A stretch of 64,000 nucleotides of DNA from Haloterrigena sp. KLK7 (GTDB lineage Archaea > Halobacteriota > Halobacteria > Halobacteriales > Natrialbaceae). The stretch is taken from positions 3,100,001-3,164,000 of the forward strand of contig NZ_CP149787.1 of assembly GCF_037914945.1 (NCBI RefSeq). Reading direction: 5' to 3'. Below the pieces are notes generated by a model. The model was given only the letters and a program-made list of their open reading frames with translations, made no database searches and was not told where the DNA came from. The translations under genes were made by a program, and so were the position numbers. Positions within the stretch are counted from its first letter, which is position 1, and every line of letters starts with the position of its first letter. This document shows positions 1-8,546 of the stretch, piece by piece.

Positions 1-578
1 ACACCGCGGACGCGGGGCCACTTGGTCCCGCGGGCTTTCATCTTGTGGTGCTTGTTCCCTGCCTTGACCATCGGCTTCTCCGTGCGGCCGCCACCGGCGA
101 CGACGCCGATCGTGGCGCGACACTGCGGATCGAGGCGCTTGACCTCGCCGCTGGGAAGCTGGATGACCGCGGCGTTGCGGTCGTGGGTGATCAGGTCCGC
201 GTTGACGCCCGACGCGCGAGCGAACCGACCGCCGTCGCCGGGGTTGGCTTCGACGTTACAGACCGGGACCCCTTCCGGGATCTCCGCGAGCGGGAGCGTG
301 TTGCCCGGCTTGATCTCGGCCGAGACGCCGACCTGAATCTCTTCGCCGACGCCGATGCCTTCCGGCGCGAGGACGAGACGCTGCTCGCCGTCCTCGAACT
401 CGATGGCGGCGACGGGCGCCGATCGCGCGGGGTCGTGTTCGATGTCCACGACCGTCCCGCGAACGACGTCGTCGTCCTCGGACTTCTTGTGGTCGAGTTT
501 CGCCTTGTAGCGGTGCGAAGGGGCACGGAACGTCGAGGTCCCGCGACCACGTCGCTGTCCTTGAATGCGTCGTCCCAT
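1..578 (-). CDS. rpl2: 50S ribosomal protein L2 (uL2), 3' end outside the window
   Basis: Large-subunit ribosomal protein that binds 23S rRNA near the peptidyl-transferase centre. The start codon is complementary to 576-578, giving MGRRIQGQRRGRG. About 192 codons are visible, covering the OB-fold and most of the SH3-like part (CNVEANPGDGGRFARASG and the conserved VVAGGGRTEKP stretch). The last roughly 45-50 residues lie beyond base 1. It starts 2 bases after the L23 stop, as expected for the archaeal L3-L4-L23-L2 order, and is surely co-transcribed. Confidence 0.96.
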   Translation of the reverse strand, partial: MGRRIQGQRRGRGTSTFRAPSHRYKAKLDHKKSEDDDVVRGTVVDIEHDPARSAPVAAIEFEDGEQRLVLAPEGIGVGEEIQVGVSAEIKPGNTLPLAEIPEGVPVCNVEANPGDGGRFARASGVNADLITHDRNAAVIQLPSGEVKRLDPQCRATIGVVAGGGRTEKPMVKAGNKHHKMKARGTKWPRVRG

Positions 579-580
579 TC

Positions 581-835
581 TCAGAACACCCCGATTCGCG
601 AAGCGACTTCCTGTGCGTCGTCCTCCTCGTCGAGGCGGACGACCGCTTTCTTTTTGCCGTTCATCGTTACCTGCGTGTTGATGTCCCGTACCGAGATCTC
701 GAAGCGCTCTTCGATCTCGTCACGGATCTCCGGTTTGGACGCGTCCGGGTTGACGACGAACTGGAGCTTGTTCTCGAAGTCCATGTCGTTCATCGCCTTC
801 TCGGTCACGAGGGGGTGTTCGATGATCGAACTCAT
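581..835 (-). CDS. rpl23: 50S ribosomal protein L23 (uL23)
   Basis: An 84-residue ribosomal protein beginning MSSIIEHPLVTEKAM, the typical L23 N-terminus. It binds 23S rRNA at the polypeptide exit and is a docking point for SRP and other factors. The start overlaps the L4 stop by 4 bases and the stop lies 2 bases before the L2 start, so translation is probably coupled along the operon. The length is normal for archaeal L23. Confidence 0.97.
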   Translation of the reverse strand: MSSIIEHPLVTEKAMNDMDFENKLQFVVNPDASKPEIRDEIEERFEISVRDINTQVTMNGKKKAVVRLDEEDDAQEVASRIGVF

Positions 836-1584
836 CGGTCGGCCACCTCCTCGAGCGCGCTCTCGGTCCAGACGGTCAGTCGACCCGGCTGTGCGCCGGG
901 CGCGAGCGCTTCCGCGTTGACCTCCGCGGCCGTCGTCACGTCGGCGCCGGCGAGGTTCCGGGCCGCGCGGGACGGGCCGGTCTCGCTGGAGGTGACGAAG
1001 AGGATCGACGTCGGCGTCTTGTACTTTCGGCCACGGGCCTTCCCCTGACCGGAGCGGACGCTTCGACCCTCGTCTGCGCGTTCGATGTCGTCCGCGAGGC
1101 CGGTGGCCTCGAGGAACTCGACGACCTCCTTGGTCTTCTGGAGGTCCTCGAACTCGTCGTCGACGACGACGGGCAGCTCGAGGTCCGCGTCGAACTCGTG
1201 GCCGCGCTCGGCGACGAGGTCGGCGTCGGTCGTCGCAGCGATGGCGCTGCGGACGGCCAGCTTCTTCGCTTTCGTGTTGATCGATTCGGACTGGTCCTTC
1301 TCGGCCTTCGGCGGGTGGGCCTTGCGTCCCTTGACGGTCTGGGGAACGCGGCGACCGCGTCCCTCCTGTCGGGGCACGTGGGCCATCCCGCGGCCGCTAC
1401 CGAACGACTCGGCCGGCGTTCGAAGGCCGGCGAACTCGTCGGCGCCGTAGTCCTGTTTCCGGTTTGCCTGGGCGACGCGAACGGCGCGGGCGATCAGGTC
1501 CGGGCGGTACTGCGTCTCGAAGACCGCCGGGAGCTCGACCGAGTCCGCCTCGGTGCCGTCCAGGTTGCGTACTGTTGCTTCCAT
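832..1584 (-). CDS. rpl4: 50S ribosomal protein L4 (uL4/L4e-type)
   Basis: A 250-residue archaeal/eukaryotic-type L4. It begins MEATVRNLDGTEADSVELP and carries the conserved central loop (GRGMAHVPRQEGRGRRVPQ, about residues 64-82) that threads into 23S rRNA and lines the exit tunnel. It lies between L3 (3-base gap) and L23 (4-base overlap) in the S10-type operon. The acidic surface composition is typical of halophiles. Confidence 0.97.
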   Translation of the reverse strand: MEATVRNLDGTEADSVELPAVFETQYRPDLIARAVRVAQANRKQDYGADEFAGLRTPAESFGSGRGMAHVPRQEGRGRRVPQTVKGRKAHPPKAEKDQSESINTKAKKLAVRSAIAATTDADLVAERGHEFDADLELPVVVDDEFEDLQKTKEVVEFLEATGLADDIERADEGRSVRSGQGKARGRKYKTPTSILFVTSSETGPSRAARNLAGADVTTAAEVNAEALAPGAQPGRLTVWTESALEEVADR

Positions 1585-1587
1585 GTG

Positions 1588-2607
1588 TTATCCCTGGTTA
1601 GATGCGGTGGAGACGTACCGGACCTCGGGATCGAGGCGCGGCTGGTCTCCGGGTCGGATCGCCGGACGGAAGCGCACGAGGCGCTGTTCCGGTCCGGGGA
1701 GCGAGCCCTTGATCAGCGCGTGCGGTCCGTCGACTTCGCCGTAGTTGACGAAGCCGCCGTCGACCGTCGCGTCGGCGCCGTCGCCGATGTCGACGAGGCG
1801 CTTGTTCAGTTCCGTCCGCTGGTGGTAGCCGGTCTGCCCCTGCTGGGGGACCGTCGACCGAACGCGGGACGGGTTCCAGGGACCGAGGTTCCCGATGCGG
1901 CGGCGCCATCCCTGCCGGGCGTGCTTGCCCTTTCGTTTCTGGACGCCCCATCGCTTGACGGGACCCTGCGTCCCCTTCCCTTTCGTGACGCCGCTGGCGT
2001 CGACGTACTCGCCGGCGCGGAAGACGTCGTTCATGACGTGCTCGCCGCCGTCTGCGACGGTCTCGAGGGCGAAGTCGACGCGGTCCTCGACGGAGCCGCC
2101 GCCGACGCGCGTCTCCATCACGTCCGGTTTCTTCTTGGGGACCGAGGGGATCTCGGACGGAACCGTGTGCGTGATGACGCGCACGTCGTCGACGCGCCCC
2201 TGCTCGAGCAGGCCGCGAAGTTCGTCTTCGGCGGCGTCGGTGTCGTAGTCGTCACCGGGGATGTCGAGGACGCGATCGAGTTCGGGAACGAACTCGTCGG
2301 TCCAGACCTCGGTGACCGGCTTCATGCCGTACGGCGTTTCTTCGTACGCTCGCAGAGCGACGGCGCGCATGGGCGGCGTCTCCACGATCGTCACGGGGAC
2401 GGTCTGTTCCATCCCCTCGGTCGGCGAGTTCGCTTTATCGTCGACCATAACGACGTGGGTCATGCCGGCCTTATAGCCCGCGAAACCCTGGAGCGTCGGC
2501 TGTCCTTCGTCGTCCGGCCACGAGTTGAAGCGCGGGACCTCGCTGGTCGCACGCTTTCGTGGGCCGAACCCGAGTGAGCCTTTGCGTGGTGAATTTGCTT
2601 GTGGCAT
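1588..2607 (-). CDS. rpl3: 50S ribosomal protein L3 (uL3)
   Basis: A 339-residue L3 of archaeal length. It begins MPQANSPRKGSLGFGPRKRA, followed by the conserved FAGYKAGMTHVV segment. The rRNA-binding part TKGKGTQGPVKRWGVQ is seen near the middle, with the GW-finger region RRIGNLGPWNPSRV after it. It starts 5 bases after the SPOUT gene stop. L3 assembles early and contacts the peptidyl-transferase centre. Confidence 0.97.
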   Translation of the reverse strand: MPQANSPRKGSLGFGPRKRATSEVPRFNSWPDDEGQPTLQGFAGYKAGMTHVVMVDDKANSPTEGMEQTVPVTIVETPPMRAVALRAYEETPYGMKPVTEVWTDEFVPELDRVLDIPGDDYDTDAAEDELRGLLEQGRVDDVRVITHTVPSEIPSVPKKKPDVMETRVGGGSVEDRVDFALETVADGGEHVMNDVFRAGEYVDASGVTKGKGTQGPVKRWGVQKRKGKHARQGWRRRIGNLGPWNPSRVRSTVPQQGQTGYHQRTELNKRLVDIGDGADATVDGGFVNYGEVDGPHALIKGSLPGPEQRLVRFRPAIRPGDQPRLDPEVRYVSTASNQG

Positions 2608-2611
2608 TCTA

Positions 2612-3517
2612 TCACTCTCTCAGTGAGAGGGGCGCGAGGGTAGCGAACAGAGCCTCCTCCGTTCGCACGACCTCGCTCCCTTGGTCCGGAACCGTATTTA
2701 GCCAGAGGTCGAACCCCGGATCGGCTGTGGGTTCGACTCCGTCATCGGCCGCGTCGTCCCGGTCGGACGACGGTTCGACTGCGTCGCCTTGTCCCGACGA
2801 CGCTTCGATGGCCGATGCCTCGATTCCGAGGATAGCCGGCAGCCCTCTCTCGGGCGCGCCGAAGGCGACGGTCATCCCGTCGCCCTCGACGCGTCCGGCC
2901 AGCGTCTCGAGTCGCCCGACGGTGAGTTCTTCACCGTACCGGGACGACGCGATGCGGACGCCGGCGTCCTCACGGCCGAGAGCTGCCTGCAGGTCCGTCC
3001 GCTCGACCGACAGCCCCGGGAGGGGCTCGTCGACGAGTTTCGCCCGGACCGGTCGTCGCGAAGAGATCCTGACGGTCACGCGCTCCCCCTCGTCGACCGC
3101 CATTTTCGGCGGTACGTTGAGGGAGATCGGGTGTTGCAGTCCGCAATTGACCCGGACGCGCCCTTCAGGTCCGACCTCGGTCACGATTCCTTGTCTTGAC
3201 GACCCCGAACCGGTAGATTCGGAGCCGGTCTGTGACATGGCGCGGAGCGGCGGCAAGACGCCCGCGTACTCCAGTTCGTCCCGCATCCCCCAGGCCTCGT
3301 TGCGGAGGTAGGGGGGCGTTGCGGCGTATCGCAAGACGGTGCTTACGAACCCGCCGTCGAATCGACCCGTTTCGCCGTCCCGGTCTGGGTAGACGATCAG
3401 GCGATCGGCCCGGAAGATCGTCGCCGCGCGGGCGACGTAACCGAGTTTGCGAGTGGCCTCGCGTTTGTCCTCGGCTTCCCGGGTGAGTGACGACGGAACG
3501 AGTACGCTGACGGTCAT
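2612..3517 (-). CDS. SPOUT-family putative RNA methyltransferase (COG2106 type)
   Basis: A 301-residue protein of the archaeal COG2106 family, predicted to be a SAM-dependent RNA (possibly uridine-N3) methyltransferase with a knotted SPOUT fold. It begins MTVSVLVPSSLTREAEDKREATRKLG. The middle (about residues 115-160) looks like an inserted OB/TRAM-like beta domain. The C-terminal half has the SPOUT-like SSRYGEELT segment, and the final part is an acidic linker plus NTVPDQGSEVVRTEEA. It heads the ribosomal protein operon, a usual place for the family in haloarchaea. The substrate is not known from the sequence. Confidence 0.85.
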   Translation of the reverse strand: MTVSVLVPSSLTREAEDKREATRKLGYVARAATIFRADRLIVYPDRDGETGRFDGGFVSTVLRYAATPPYLRNEAWGMRDELEYAGVLPPLRAMSQTGSESTGSGSSRQGIVTEVGPEGRVRVNCGLQHPISLNVPPKMAVDEGERVTVRISSRRPVRAKLVDEPLPGLSVERTDLQAALGREDAGVRIASSRYGEELTVGRLETLAGRVEGDGMTVAFGAPERGLPAILGIEASAIEASSGQGDAVEPSSDRDDAADDGVEPTADPGFDLWLNTVPDQGSEVVRTEEALFATLAPLSLRE

Positions 3518-3572
3518 GCCGAAACGCTTCGGCGCCGCGTCACTAGACTGTAGCGATGTCTTGCGGAGGGGA

Positions 3573-3580
3573 TCTTAAAA
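3573..3580 (-). promoter_or_regulatory. TATA box of the ribosomal protein operon
   Basis: On the minus strand this reads TTTTAAGA, 56-63 bases before the SPOUT gene start at 3517. A transcript starting about 25-28 bases downstream would have a leader of roughly 30 bases, unlike the leaderless layout of many genes here. It is the only good TATA-like box between this operon and the divergent kinase gene. Confidence 0.5.
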
Positions 3581-3759
3581 GGATAGCGGATTCGATTGCG
3601 GCTGATAACGGCTCACACCCGTGAATTCGTGCCGTGCGGGCACACATTCGTGCCCAGTGGTAGGTCGCCGGCGGCGCGAGCGGCGATTCCGTACTGTCAG
3701 TGGCTCGATCGGACAATACCGAGGGATTTTACCGCTGTGTCACACATAGTCGCGGTAGA

Positions 3760-6700
3760 ATGGAATCGCCCTCGCCGACCGAGGCGGAACTCGAGACCCG
3801 AATTCGGCAACAGGAGGTTGTCACGGAACTCGGCCAGCAGGCACTGGAAACGACGGACCTCGACGGGCTGCTGAACGACGCGTCGACGGCCATCGCCGAC
3901 ACGCTGGGGGCCGAGTACTGCGGCGTGCTCGAGGTGCACCCGGACGGAGACGAGGCTTCGTTGCGAGGGGGCGTCGGCTGGCGCACGGGGACCGTCGGGT
4001 CGGCGACCGTACCCGCGGACCGAGAGTCGCTGGTCGGCGCCACGCTGCGTGCCGACGAACCGGTGATCGTCGAGGATCACCGGTGCGACGAGAGCGTTTT
4101 CGACACCGAGTTGCTCGCCAGTCACGACGTCACCAGCGGAATCAGCGTCGTCATCGGCTCGAACGACGAGCCGTGGGGCGTCCTCGGAGTCTACTCGAGC
4201 GACCAACGGGCGTTCTCCGAAGGCGACGCCACCTTCGTCCGGGGCGTCGCGACCGTCCTCGCGGGGGCGATCGACCGCGCGGAGACGGACCGACGCCTGC
4301 GCGAGCACGAGACCCGACTCGAGCGGTACAAGGAGTACACCGACGGCATCCTCGACGCGGTCGACGACGTGTTCTACGTCGTCGACGAGACGGGGAACTT
4401 CCAGCGGTGGAACGAGACGCTGAACGCGGTCACCGGCTACGCCGACGCGGAGATCGAGTCGATGCGGCCGCTGGAGTTCATCGCCGAGGAGGACCGCGAG
4501 CGGACCGCAGACAGTATCGCGGAGGTCTTCGAGACCGGGAGCGCGCGACTCGAAGTGGAACTCCTGACCAAGGACGGCGAGCGGATCCCCTACGAATTCG
4601 TCGCCGTCGGACTCGAGAATCCCGAAGGGAAGCGGGTGCTGGCCGGCATCGGTCGCGACGTGACCGACCGGAAGGCACGCGAGCGGGAGCTGGCCAAGTA
4701 CGAGACGATCGTCGAGACGATGTCCGACGGGATCTACGTGAAAGGCGAGGACGGGCGGTTCACGATGGTCAACGAGGCGTACGCGCGGATGACCGGCTAC
4801 GATCGCGAGGAGCTGGTCGGCGAACACGCCTCGCTGGTCGTCGACGAGGCCGCGATCCAGGAGTCGAAGGAGCGACTGACGACGGACCGCGAGGCAGGGG
4901 CGGACGACGAGAGTCCGGCCATGGAAGCGAAACTGCAGCGGGCAGACGGGGATCGCGTTCCCGTCGAGGGGACGTTTTCGACGCTCCGGACCGACGACGG
5001 GCGGCAGGAAGAGGTCGGCGTCGTCCGGGACATCACCGAACGGAAACGCCGGGAGCAGGAGCGTCGACGCGTCGTTCGGGCGCTGGAGGCCGCCCGCGAG
5101 GGCATCAGTCTGCTCGACGAGAGCGGCGAGTTCATCTACGTCAACGACGCGTACGCGGAGACGTTTCGATACGAGCCCGAGGAGATGATCGGCGAACACT
5201 GGAACGACCTCGGGATCGAAGCCGATTCGTCCCGCTTCGCCGAGGAGATTCTGCCGCGGATCTCGGCGGACGGACAGTGGTCGGGGACGACGACCTGCGT
5301 CCGCAGCGACGGGACGACCTTCCTCTCCCAGCACTCGCTGACCGAGACCGACGACGGCGAACTCATCTGCCTCGTTCGGGACATCACCGAGCAACGGGAG
5401 CGCGAGCGGGATCTGCGGGAGGTCCGAACGCAACTGGACATCGCGACCGAGGCCGCGTCCGTCGGGATCTGGACCTGGGACATCGAGGAAGACGTCGTCA
5501 CCGCGGACGACTATCTCGCGGACGCGTACGGGATGGATCCGGAGCGGGCCGCCGACGGCGCACCGATGGAGGCCTTCTACGAATCGATCCACGAGGACGA
5601 TCGGGCCCGGGCGCGGGACCGACTCGAGCGCGCGGTCGAGGAGACGGGCGAACTCGAGGTCGAGTACCGCGTCCGTAACGCGGACGGCGAGGTGATGTGG
5701 GTGGTCGCCCGCGGCGAGGTCGAGTACGACGACGGCGAGCCGGTCCGACTGAACGGCGCGGTCTCCGACATCACCGAACTGAAACGCCGCGAACGGCAGC
5801 TCGAGGAGTCCGAACGCCGCTACCGGACCCTGGCCGAGCACTTCCCGAACGGTGCGGTCGGGGTGTACGACGAGGACCTCCGGTACACGCTGATCGAGGG
5901 AGCGGCACTGGGCGATACCCTGCCCGATATGACGCGGACGGAAGGGCACCGAATGCCGACGGTCTTCCCGGACGACGTGGTCGCGGAGCTGGAACCGCTG
6001 TACCGGGCCGCAATCGAGGACGGCGAGACCGATAACACGACGATCACGTTCGACGGCCAGCACTGGCGAGTCTGGGCCGCGCCGCTGCGGGACGCCGACG
6101 GCGAGATCTTCGCCGGGCTGAGCTTCACGCAGGAGATCACCGAGCAGATCGAACGCGAGCGGCGACTCGAGGAACTGATCGATCGGCTCGAGGAGTCCAA
6201 CGAGCGGTTGGAGCAGTTCGCCTACGCGGCCAGCCACGACTTACAAGAGCCCCTGCGGATGGTCTCGAGCTACCTCCAGTTGATCGAGCGCCGGTACGCG
6301 GACGCCCTCGACGAGGACGGGCGGGAGTTCATCGACTTCGCGGTCGACGGCGCCGAGCGGATGCGCGACATGATCGACGGGCTACTCGCGTACTCCCGCG
6401 TCGAGACGGGCGGGGATCCGTTCGAACCCGTCGATCTGAACTCGGTTCTCGAGGACGTGCTGGCGGATCTCCAGGTTCGGATCGAGGAGACCGGCGCCGA
6501 GATCACCGTCGAGGAGCTGCCGCGAGTGACGGGCGATTGCGATCAGTTGCGTCAGCTGTTCCAGAACCTCGTGGAGAACGCCCTCGAGTACAGCGGCGAC
6601 GAAACGCCCCGGGTTCACGTCTCCGCCCGGCGACGCGCGGGGAGCGACGACCGCTGGGAGATCTCCGTCCGGGACGAGGGGATCGGGATCGATCCGGACG

Positions 6701-6891
6701 ACGCCGAGGAGATCTTCGAGGTGTTCCAGAGCCTCCACTCGCAGGGCGAGCGCGGCGGCACCGGTATCGGACTCGCGCTGTGCGAGCGGATCGTCGAACG
6801 CCACGGCGGCGAGATCCGACTCGAGTCCGAGCCCGGCGAGGGGGCGACGTTCTCGGTGACGCTGCCGGCGGTGGACAAACACGAGCCGTGA
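3760..6891 (+). CDS. GAF/multi-PAS sensor histidine kinase
   Basis: Predicted cytosolic sensor kinase of 1043 residues with no membrane segment. Order: a GAF domain (about 25-170), five PAS-like domains starting near 188, 314, 439, 558 and 685, a HisKA dimer domain with the phospho-acceptor His near 826 (AASHDLQEPLR), and a HATPase_c domain (N-box NLVENALEY near 936, DEGIGI, and GGTGIGLALCE near 1000). The reading frame is open from a GTG at 3700. I chose the ATG at 3760 because a TTTTAC box at 3727-3732 lies 28-33 bases before it. No receiver protein is adjacent, so the partner is unknown. The ligand is also unknown. Confidence 0.92.
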   Translation: MESPSPTEAELETRIRQQEVVTELGQQALETTDLDGLLNDASTAIADTLGAEYCGVLEVHPDGDEASLRGGVGWRTGTVGSATVPADRESLVGATLRADEPVIVEDHRCDESVFDTELLASHDVTSGISVVIGSNDEPWGVLGVYSSDQRAFSEGDATFVRGVATVLAGAIDRAETDRRLREHETRLERYKEYTDGILDAVDDVFYVVDETGNFQRWNETLNAVTGYADAEIESMRPLEFIAEEDRERTADSIAEVFETGSARLEVELLTKDGERIPYEFVAVGLENPEGKRVLAGIGRDVTDRKARERELAKYETIVETMSDGIYVKGEDGRFTMVNEAYARMTGYDREELVGEHASLVVDEAAIQESKERLTTDREAGADDESPAMEAKLQRADGDRVPVEGTFSTLRTDDGRQEEVGVVRDITERKRREQERRRVVRALEAAREGISLLDESGEFIYVNDAYAETFRYEPEEMIGEHWNDLGIEADSSRFAEEILPRISADGQWSGTTTCVRSDGTTFLSQHSLTETDDGELICLVRDITEQRERERDLREVRTQLDIATEAASVGIWTWDIEEDVVTADDYLADAYGMDPERAADGAPMEAFYESIHEDDRARARDRLERAVEETGELEVEYRVRNADGEVMWVVARGEVEYDDGEPVRLNGAVSDITELKRRERQLEESERRYRTLAEHFPNGAVGVYDEDLRYTLIEGAALGDTLPDMTRTEGHRMPTVFPDDVVAELEPLYRAAIEDGETDNTTITFDGQHWRVWAAPLRDADGEIFAGLSFTQEITEQIERERRLEELIDRLEESNERLEQFAYAASHDLQEPLRMVSSYLQLIERRYADALDEDGREFIDFAVDGAERMRDMIDGLLAYSRVETGGDPFEPVDLNSVLEDVLADLQVRIEETGAEITVEELPRVTGDCDQLRQLFQNLVENALEYSGDETPRVHVSARRRAGSDDRWEISVRDEGIGIDPDDAEEIFEVFQSLHSQGERGGTGIGLALCERIVERHGGEIRLESEPGEGATFSVTLPAVDKHEP

Positions 6892-6979
6892 GCACCGCCC
6901 GCCCGTCGTCCAATTTCGAACCGCAGCGTCGGAGTCGAAAGCGTGTGTTTCCCTATCGATACCGGGTCAATTCGCAACC

Positions 6980-6987
6980 CTTATACA
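6980..6987 (+). promoter_or_regulatory. TATA box of first tRNA-Gly gene
   Basis: The bases CTTATACA lie 32-39 bases before the first base of the mature tRNA, a usual spacing for an archaeal tRNA promoter with a short 5' leader removed by RNase P. Confidence 0.6.
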
Positions 6988-7018
6988 TCCATCCCGGTGT
7001 AGATGTAAGTGCAACAGG

Positions 7019-7089
7019 GCGCTGGTAGTGTAGTGGTATCACGTGACCTTGCCATGGTCACAACCGGGGTTCAAATCCCCGCCAGCGCA
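7019..7089 (+). tRNA. tRNA-Gly (anticodon GCC), copy 1
   Basis: A 71-nt tRNA. The acceptor stem GCGCTGG (7019-7025) pairs with CCAGCGC (7082-7088), and the discriminator base is A. The anticodon stem TGACC/GGTCA encloses the loop TTGCCAT, giving anticodon GCC. The T-arm reads CGGGGTTCAAATCCCCG. No CCA is encoded and no intron is seen. Confidence 0.97.
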
Positions 7090-7150
7090 CTTCTCTGTAA
7101 TTCAATCCCGCGAGCGACCGCGAAGCGTGTCGCGAGTACGCGATGAATTC
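7066..7150 (+). repeat. Direct repeat copy A: tRNA-Gly 3' end plus downstream flank
   Basis: The last ~22 bases of tRNA-Gly copy 1 and about 55 bases after it (CACTTCTCTG, ATTCAATCCC, CGAGCGACCGCGAAGCGTG and on) recur with few changes at 7591-7670. The repeat therefore begins inside the T-arm and runs outside the tRNA. See copy B and the tRNA fragment. Confidence 0.75.
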
Positions 7151-7405
7151 AGGAATGGGCCCTGGGATTTGAATGAGACCGAGGCGAGTCGATTCTCGGT
7201 CGTTCAAGTCATAGCTACCGCGTCGCTTCGGTCACGCTACTCGCGATCACTCAATAGCGGTGTGAGCAGGCAATATGCCTTCTGTAGCCACTCTCGAGGT
7301 AATGCTCCGTATCGAAGCTAAGAGACCTGACACTCTCGCTTTCGACATTTATAAGTGATCGTGGATCATCCGTTCGAGTGTACTCGAGACCGAGTGCACG
7401 TGTGC
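7090..7405. other. Intergenic spacer between the two tRNA-Gly genes
   Basis: No credible protein gene. It contains the repeated flank (copy A), a CTGGGATTTGAAT stretch similar to one at 7533-7545, and the TATA box TTTATAAG (7348-7355) of the second tRNA about 50 bases before that gene. Otherwise I see nothing in it. Confidence 0.6.
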
Positions 7406-7476
7406 GCGCTGGTAGTGTAGTGGTATCACGTGACCTTGCCATGGTCACAACCGGGGTTCAAATCCCCGCCAGCGCA
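7406..7476 (+). tRNA. tRNA-Gly (anticodon GCC), copy 2
   Basis: 71 nt, identical base for base to the copy at 7019-7089, with the same anticodon GCC. It is followed by TTTTTGC and a stem-loop. Its upstream promoter is separate, so it is probably expressed on its own. Confidence 0.97.
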
Positions 7477-7481
7477 TTTTT

Positions 7482-7522
7482 GCTGAACAATAACGACGAG
7501 CGAAGCAAGTCGTCTGTTCAGC
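7482..7522 (+). terminator. Stem-loop after tRNA-Gly copy 2
   Basis: GCTGAACA (7482-7489) pairs with TGTTCAGC (7515-7522), and inside it GACGA (7495-7499) pairs with TCGTC (7510-7514). It starts six bases after the tRNA and follows a run of five T. It could act in termination or 3' processing. It could also be a remnant of inserted DNA. Confidence 0.4.
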
Positions 7523-7590
7523 GAAAATCGTTCTGGGTTTGAATCAGGTCAGTCGCAGCGCCGAGCGACGCGAGGCGATCGTCTGACCGT

Positions 7591-7612
7591 GGTTCAAATC
7601 CCCGCCAGCGCA
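7591..7612 (+). pseudogene. tRNA-Gly 3' fragment (T-arm and acceptor half)
   Basis: GGTTCAAATCCCCGCCAGCG and the following CA match the last 22 bases of the two tRNA-Gly genes. There is no D-arm or anticodon arm before it. It is therefore a broken tRNA end, the classic footprint left where an element integrates at the 3' half of a tRNA gene, or the product of unequal recombination. Confidence 0.8.
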
Positions 7613-7670
7613 CTTCTCTGCATTCAATCCCACGAGCGACCGCGAAGCGTGTCGCGAGTAGGCGGTGAAT
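7591..7670 (+). repeat. Direct repeat copy B: tRNA 3' fragment plus flank
   Basis: Matches copy A (7066-7150) through the tRNA end and about 55 bases beyond, with a handful of substitutions (for example CATTCAATCCCA here against TAATTCAATCCCG there). The distance between copies is about 520 bp and includes tRNA-Gly copy 2 but no integrase gene. Confidence 0.75.
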
Positions 7671-7768
7671 TGAATCGCCCGTTGCGTATCCGTCTCTGAT
7701 CAGTCACGGCGCTCACGCTGGTATCAGACGATGGAAAGAGAATCGAGAACGATGGGAACTCGAGCGCG

Positions 7769-8212
7769 TCAGTCGATCACGACGGTTTCCGGACCGGACG
7801 CCTCCTCGCCCGAGTCGGCGAGGTCCTCGAGCGCGAGCTTGACGTTCCACACGTTGGACTTCCAGAAGGCGTCGAAGACGACGCCGAGCACGGGGACCGA
7901 GCCGCCGACGGTGTCGACGGCGATGTTCGCGAGCATGCGCAGGAGCGTCGACTGGGAGACGCCCATGCGGGCGGACTCGGCGACGATGTACAGCGAGACG
8001 AACGCGGTCGCGGTGTCGCCGGCGCCGGGGAGGATCCCGACGATCGGGTCCAGCCCGAATCGGAAGTCCGTTCCGGGAAGCTTGAGCCCCTCGTCGAGGA
8101 CGCGGGCGACGGTTCGCATGCGGTCGATCGCGGCCTCGTCGACGCCGGCGGGGAGGTCGTCGCCGAACTCCTCGAGCGCCGATTCGATGTCGTCGGTCGA
8201 ACCAGTAGCCAT
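7769..8212 (-). CDS. DUF4112 domain-containing membrane protein
   Basis: A 147-residue protein matching the DUF4112 family: an acidic N-terminus, then LPGTDFRFGLDPIVGILPGAGD (about 44-65), a hydrophobic stretch (TATAFVSLYIVAES) and a second one around VGGSVPVLGVVFDAFWKSN. It is probably a small membrane protein. The function is unknown. The ATG complementary to 8210-8212 is the only sensible start. It stands alone, convergent to nothing obvious. Confidence 0.8.
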   Translation of the reverse strand: MATGSTDDIESALEEFGDDLPAGVDEAAIDRMRTVARVLDEGLKLPGTDFRFGLDPIVGILPGAGDTATAFVSLYIVAESARMGVSQSTLLRMLANIAVDTVGGSVPVLGVVFDAFWKSNVWNVKLALEDLADSGEEASGPETVVID

Positions 8213-8354
8213 ACGTCGCTATCGGGCGCGTGGCGGAATACGTTCGTGGACGGCGATGGCAAGCCATCGGTGCCGTCAGCGCCCACCGTCGCCGAAGCCG
8301 ACTGGACCGCACCGGGAGTGATATTAAGTCGTTAGATTACGTATTCGAACGCGT

Positions 8355-8546
8355 ATGCGAGAAGGCTGGATTCGACTCGAGTGCGCCGACTGTAACGAAC
8401 AGTGGACCGCCGATCCGGCCGCTCTCCCGGCGCCCGGAAACCGGTTCAGGTGCGATCACTGCGGGTCGGAACGGCCGATCGCGGCGTTCGCGAAGACCCA
8501 GCGCGGGCTCGACATCCTCGAGGCGTTCCACCAGCGGCCGGCGTAG
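8355..8546 (+). CDS. Small zinc-ribbon protein
   Basis: A 63-residue protein with two CxxC knuckles (CADC near 10-13 and CDHC near 33-36), a classic zinc ribbon. The tail is helical (AKTQRGLDILEAFHQRP). Similar short proteins are common in haloarchaea and have no proven role. RNA or protein binding is a guess. A GTTAGATTACG stretch lies about 20-30 bases before the ATG and may be the promoter of a leaderless transcript. Confidence 0.75.
   Translation: MREGWIRLECADCNEQWTADPAALPAPGNRFRCDHCGSERPIAAFAKTQRGLDILEAFHQRPA

Noticed and set aside
3697-6237. 846-codon open frame opposite the histidine kinase gene
   Set aside because: It is the antisense shadow of a GC-rich, third-position-biased gene. 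Its product is a low-complexity R/D/V/G-rich sequence without a motif, while the sense frame has a full set of kinase motifs.
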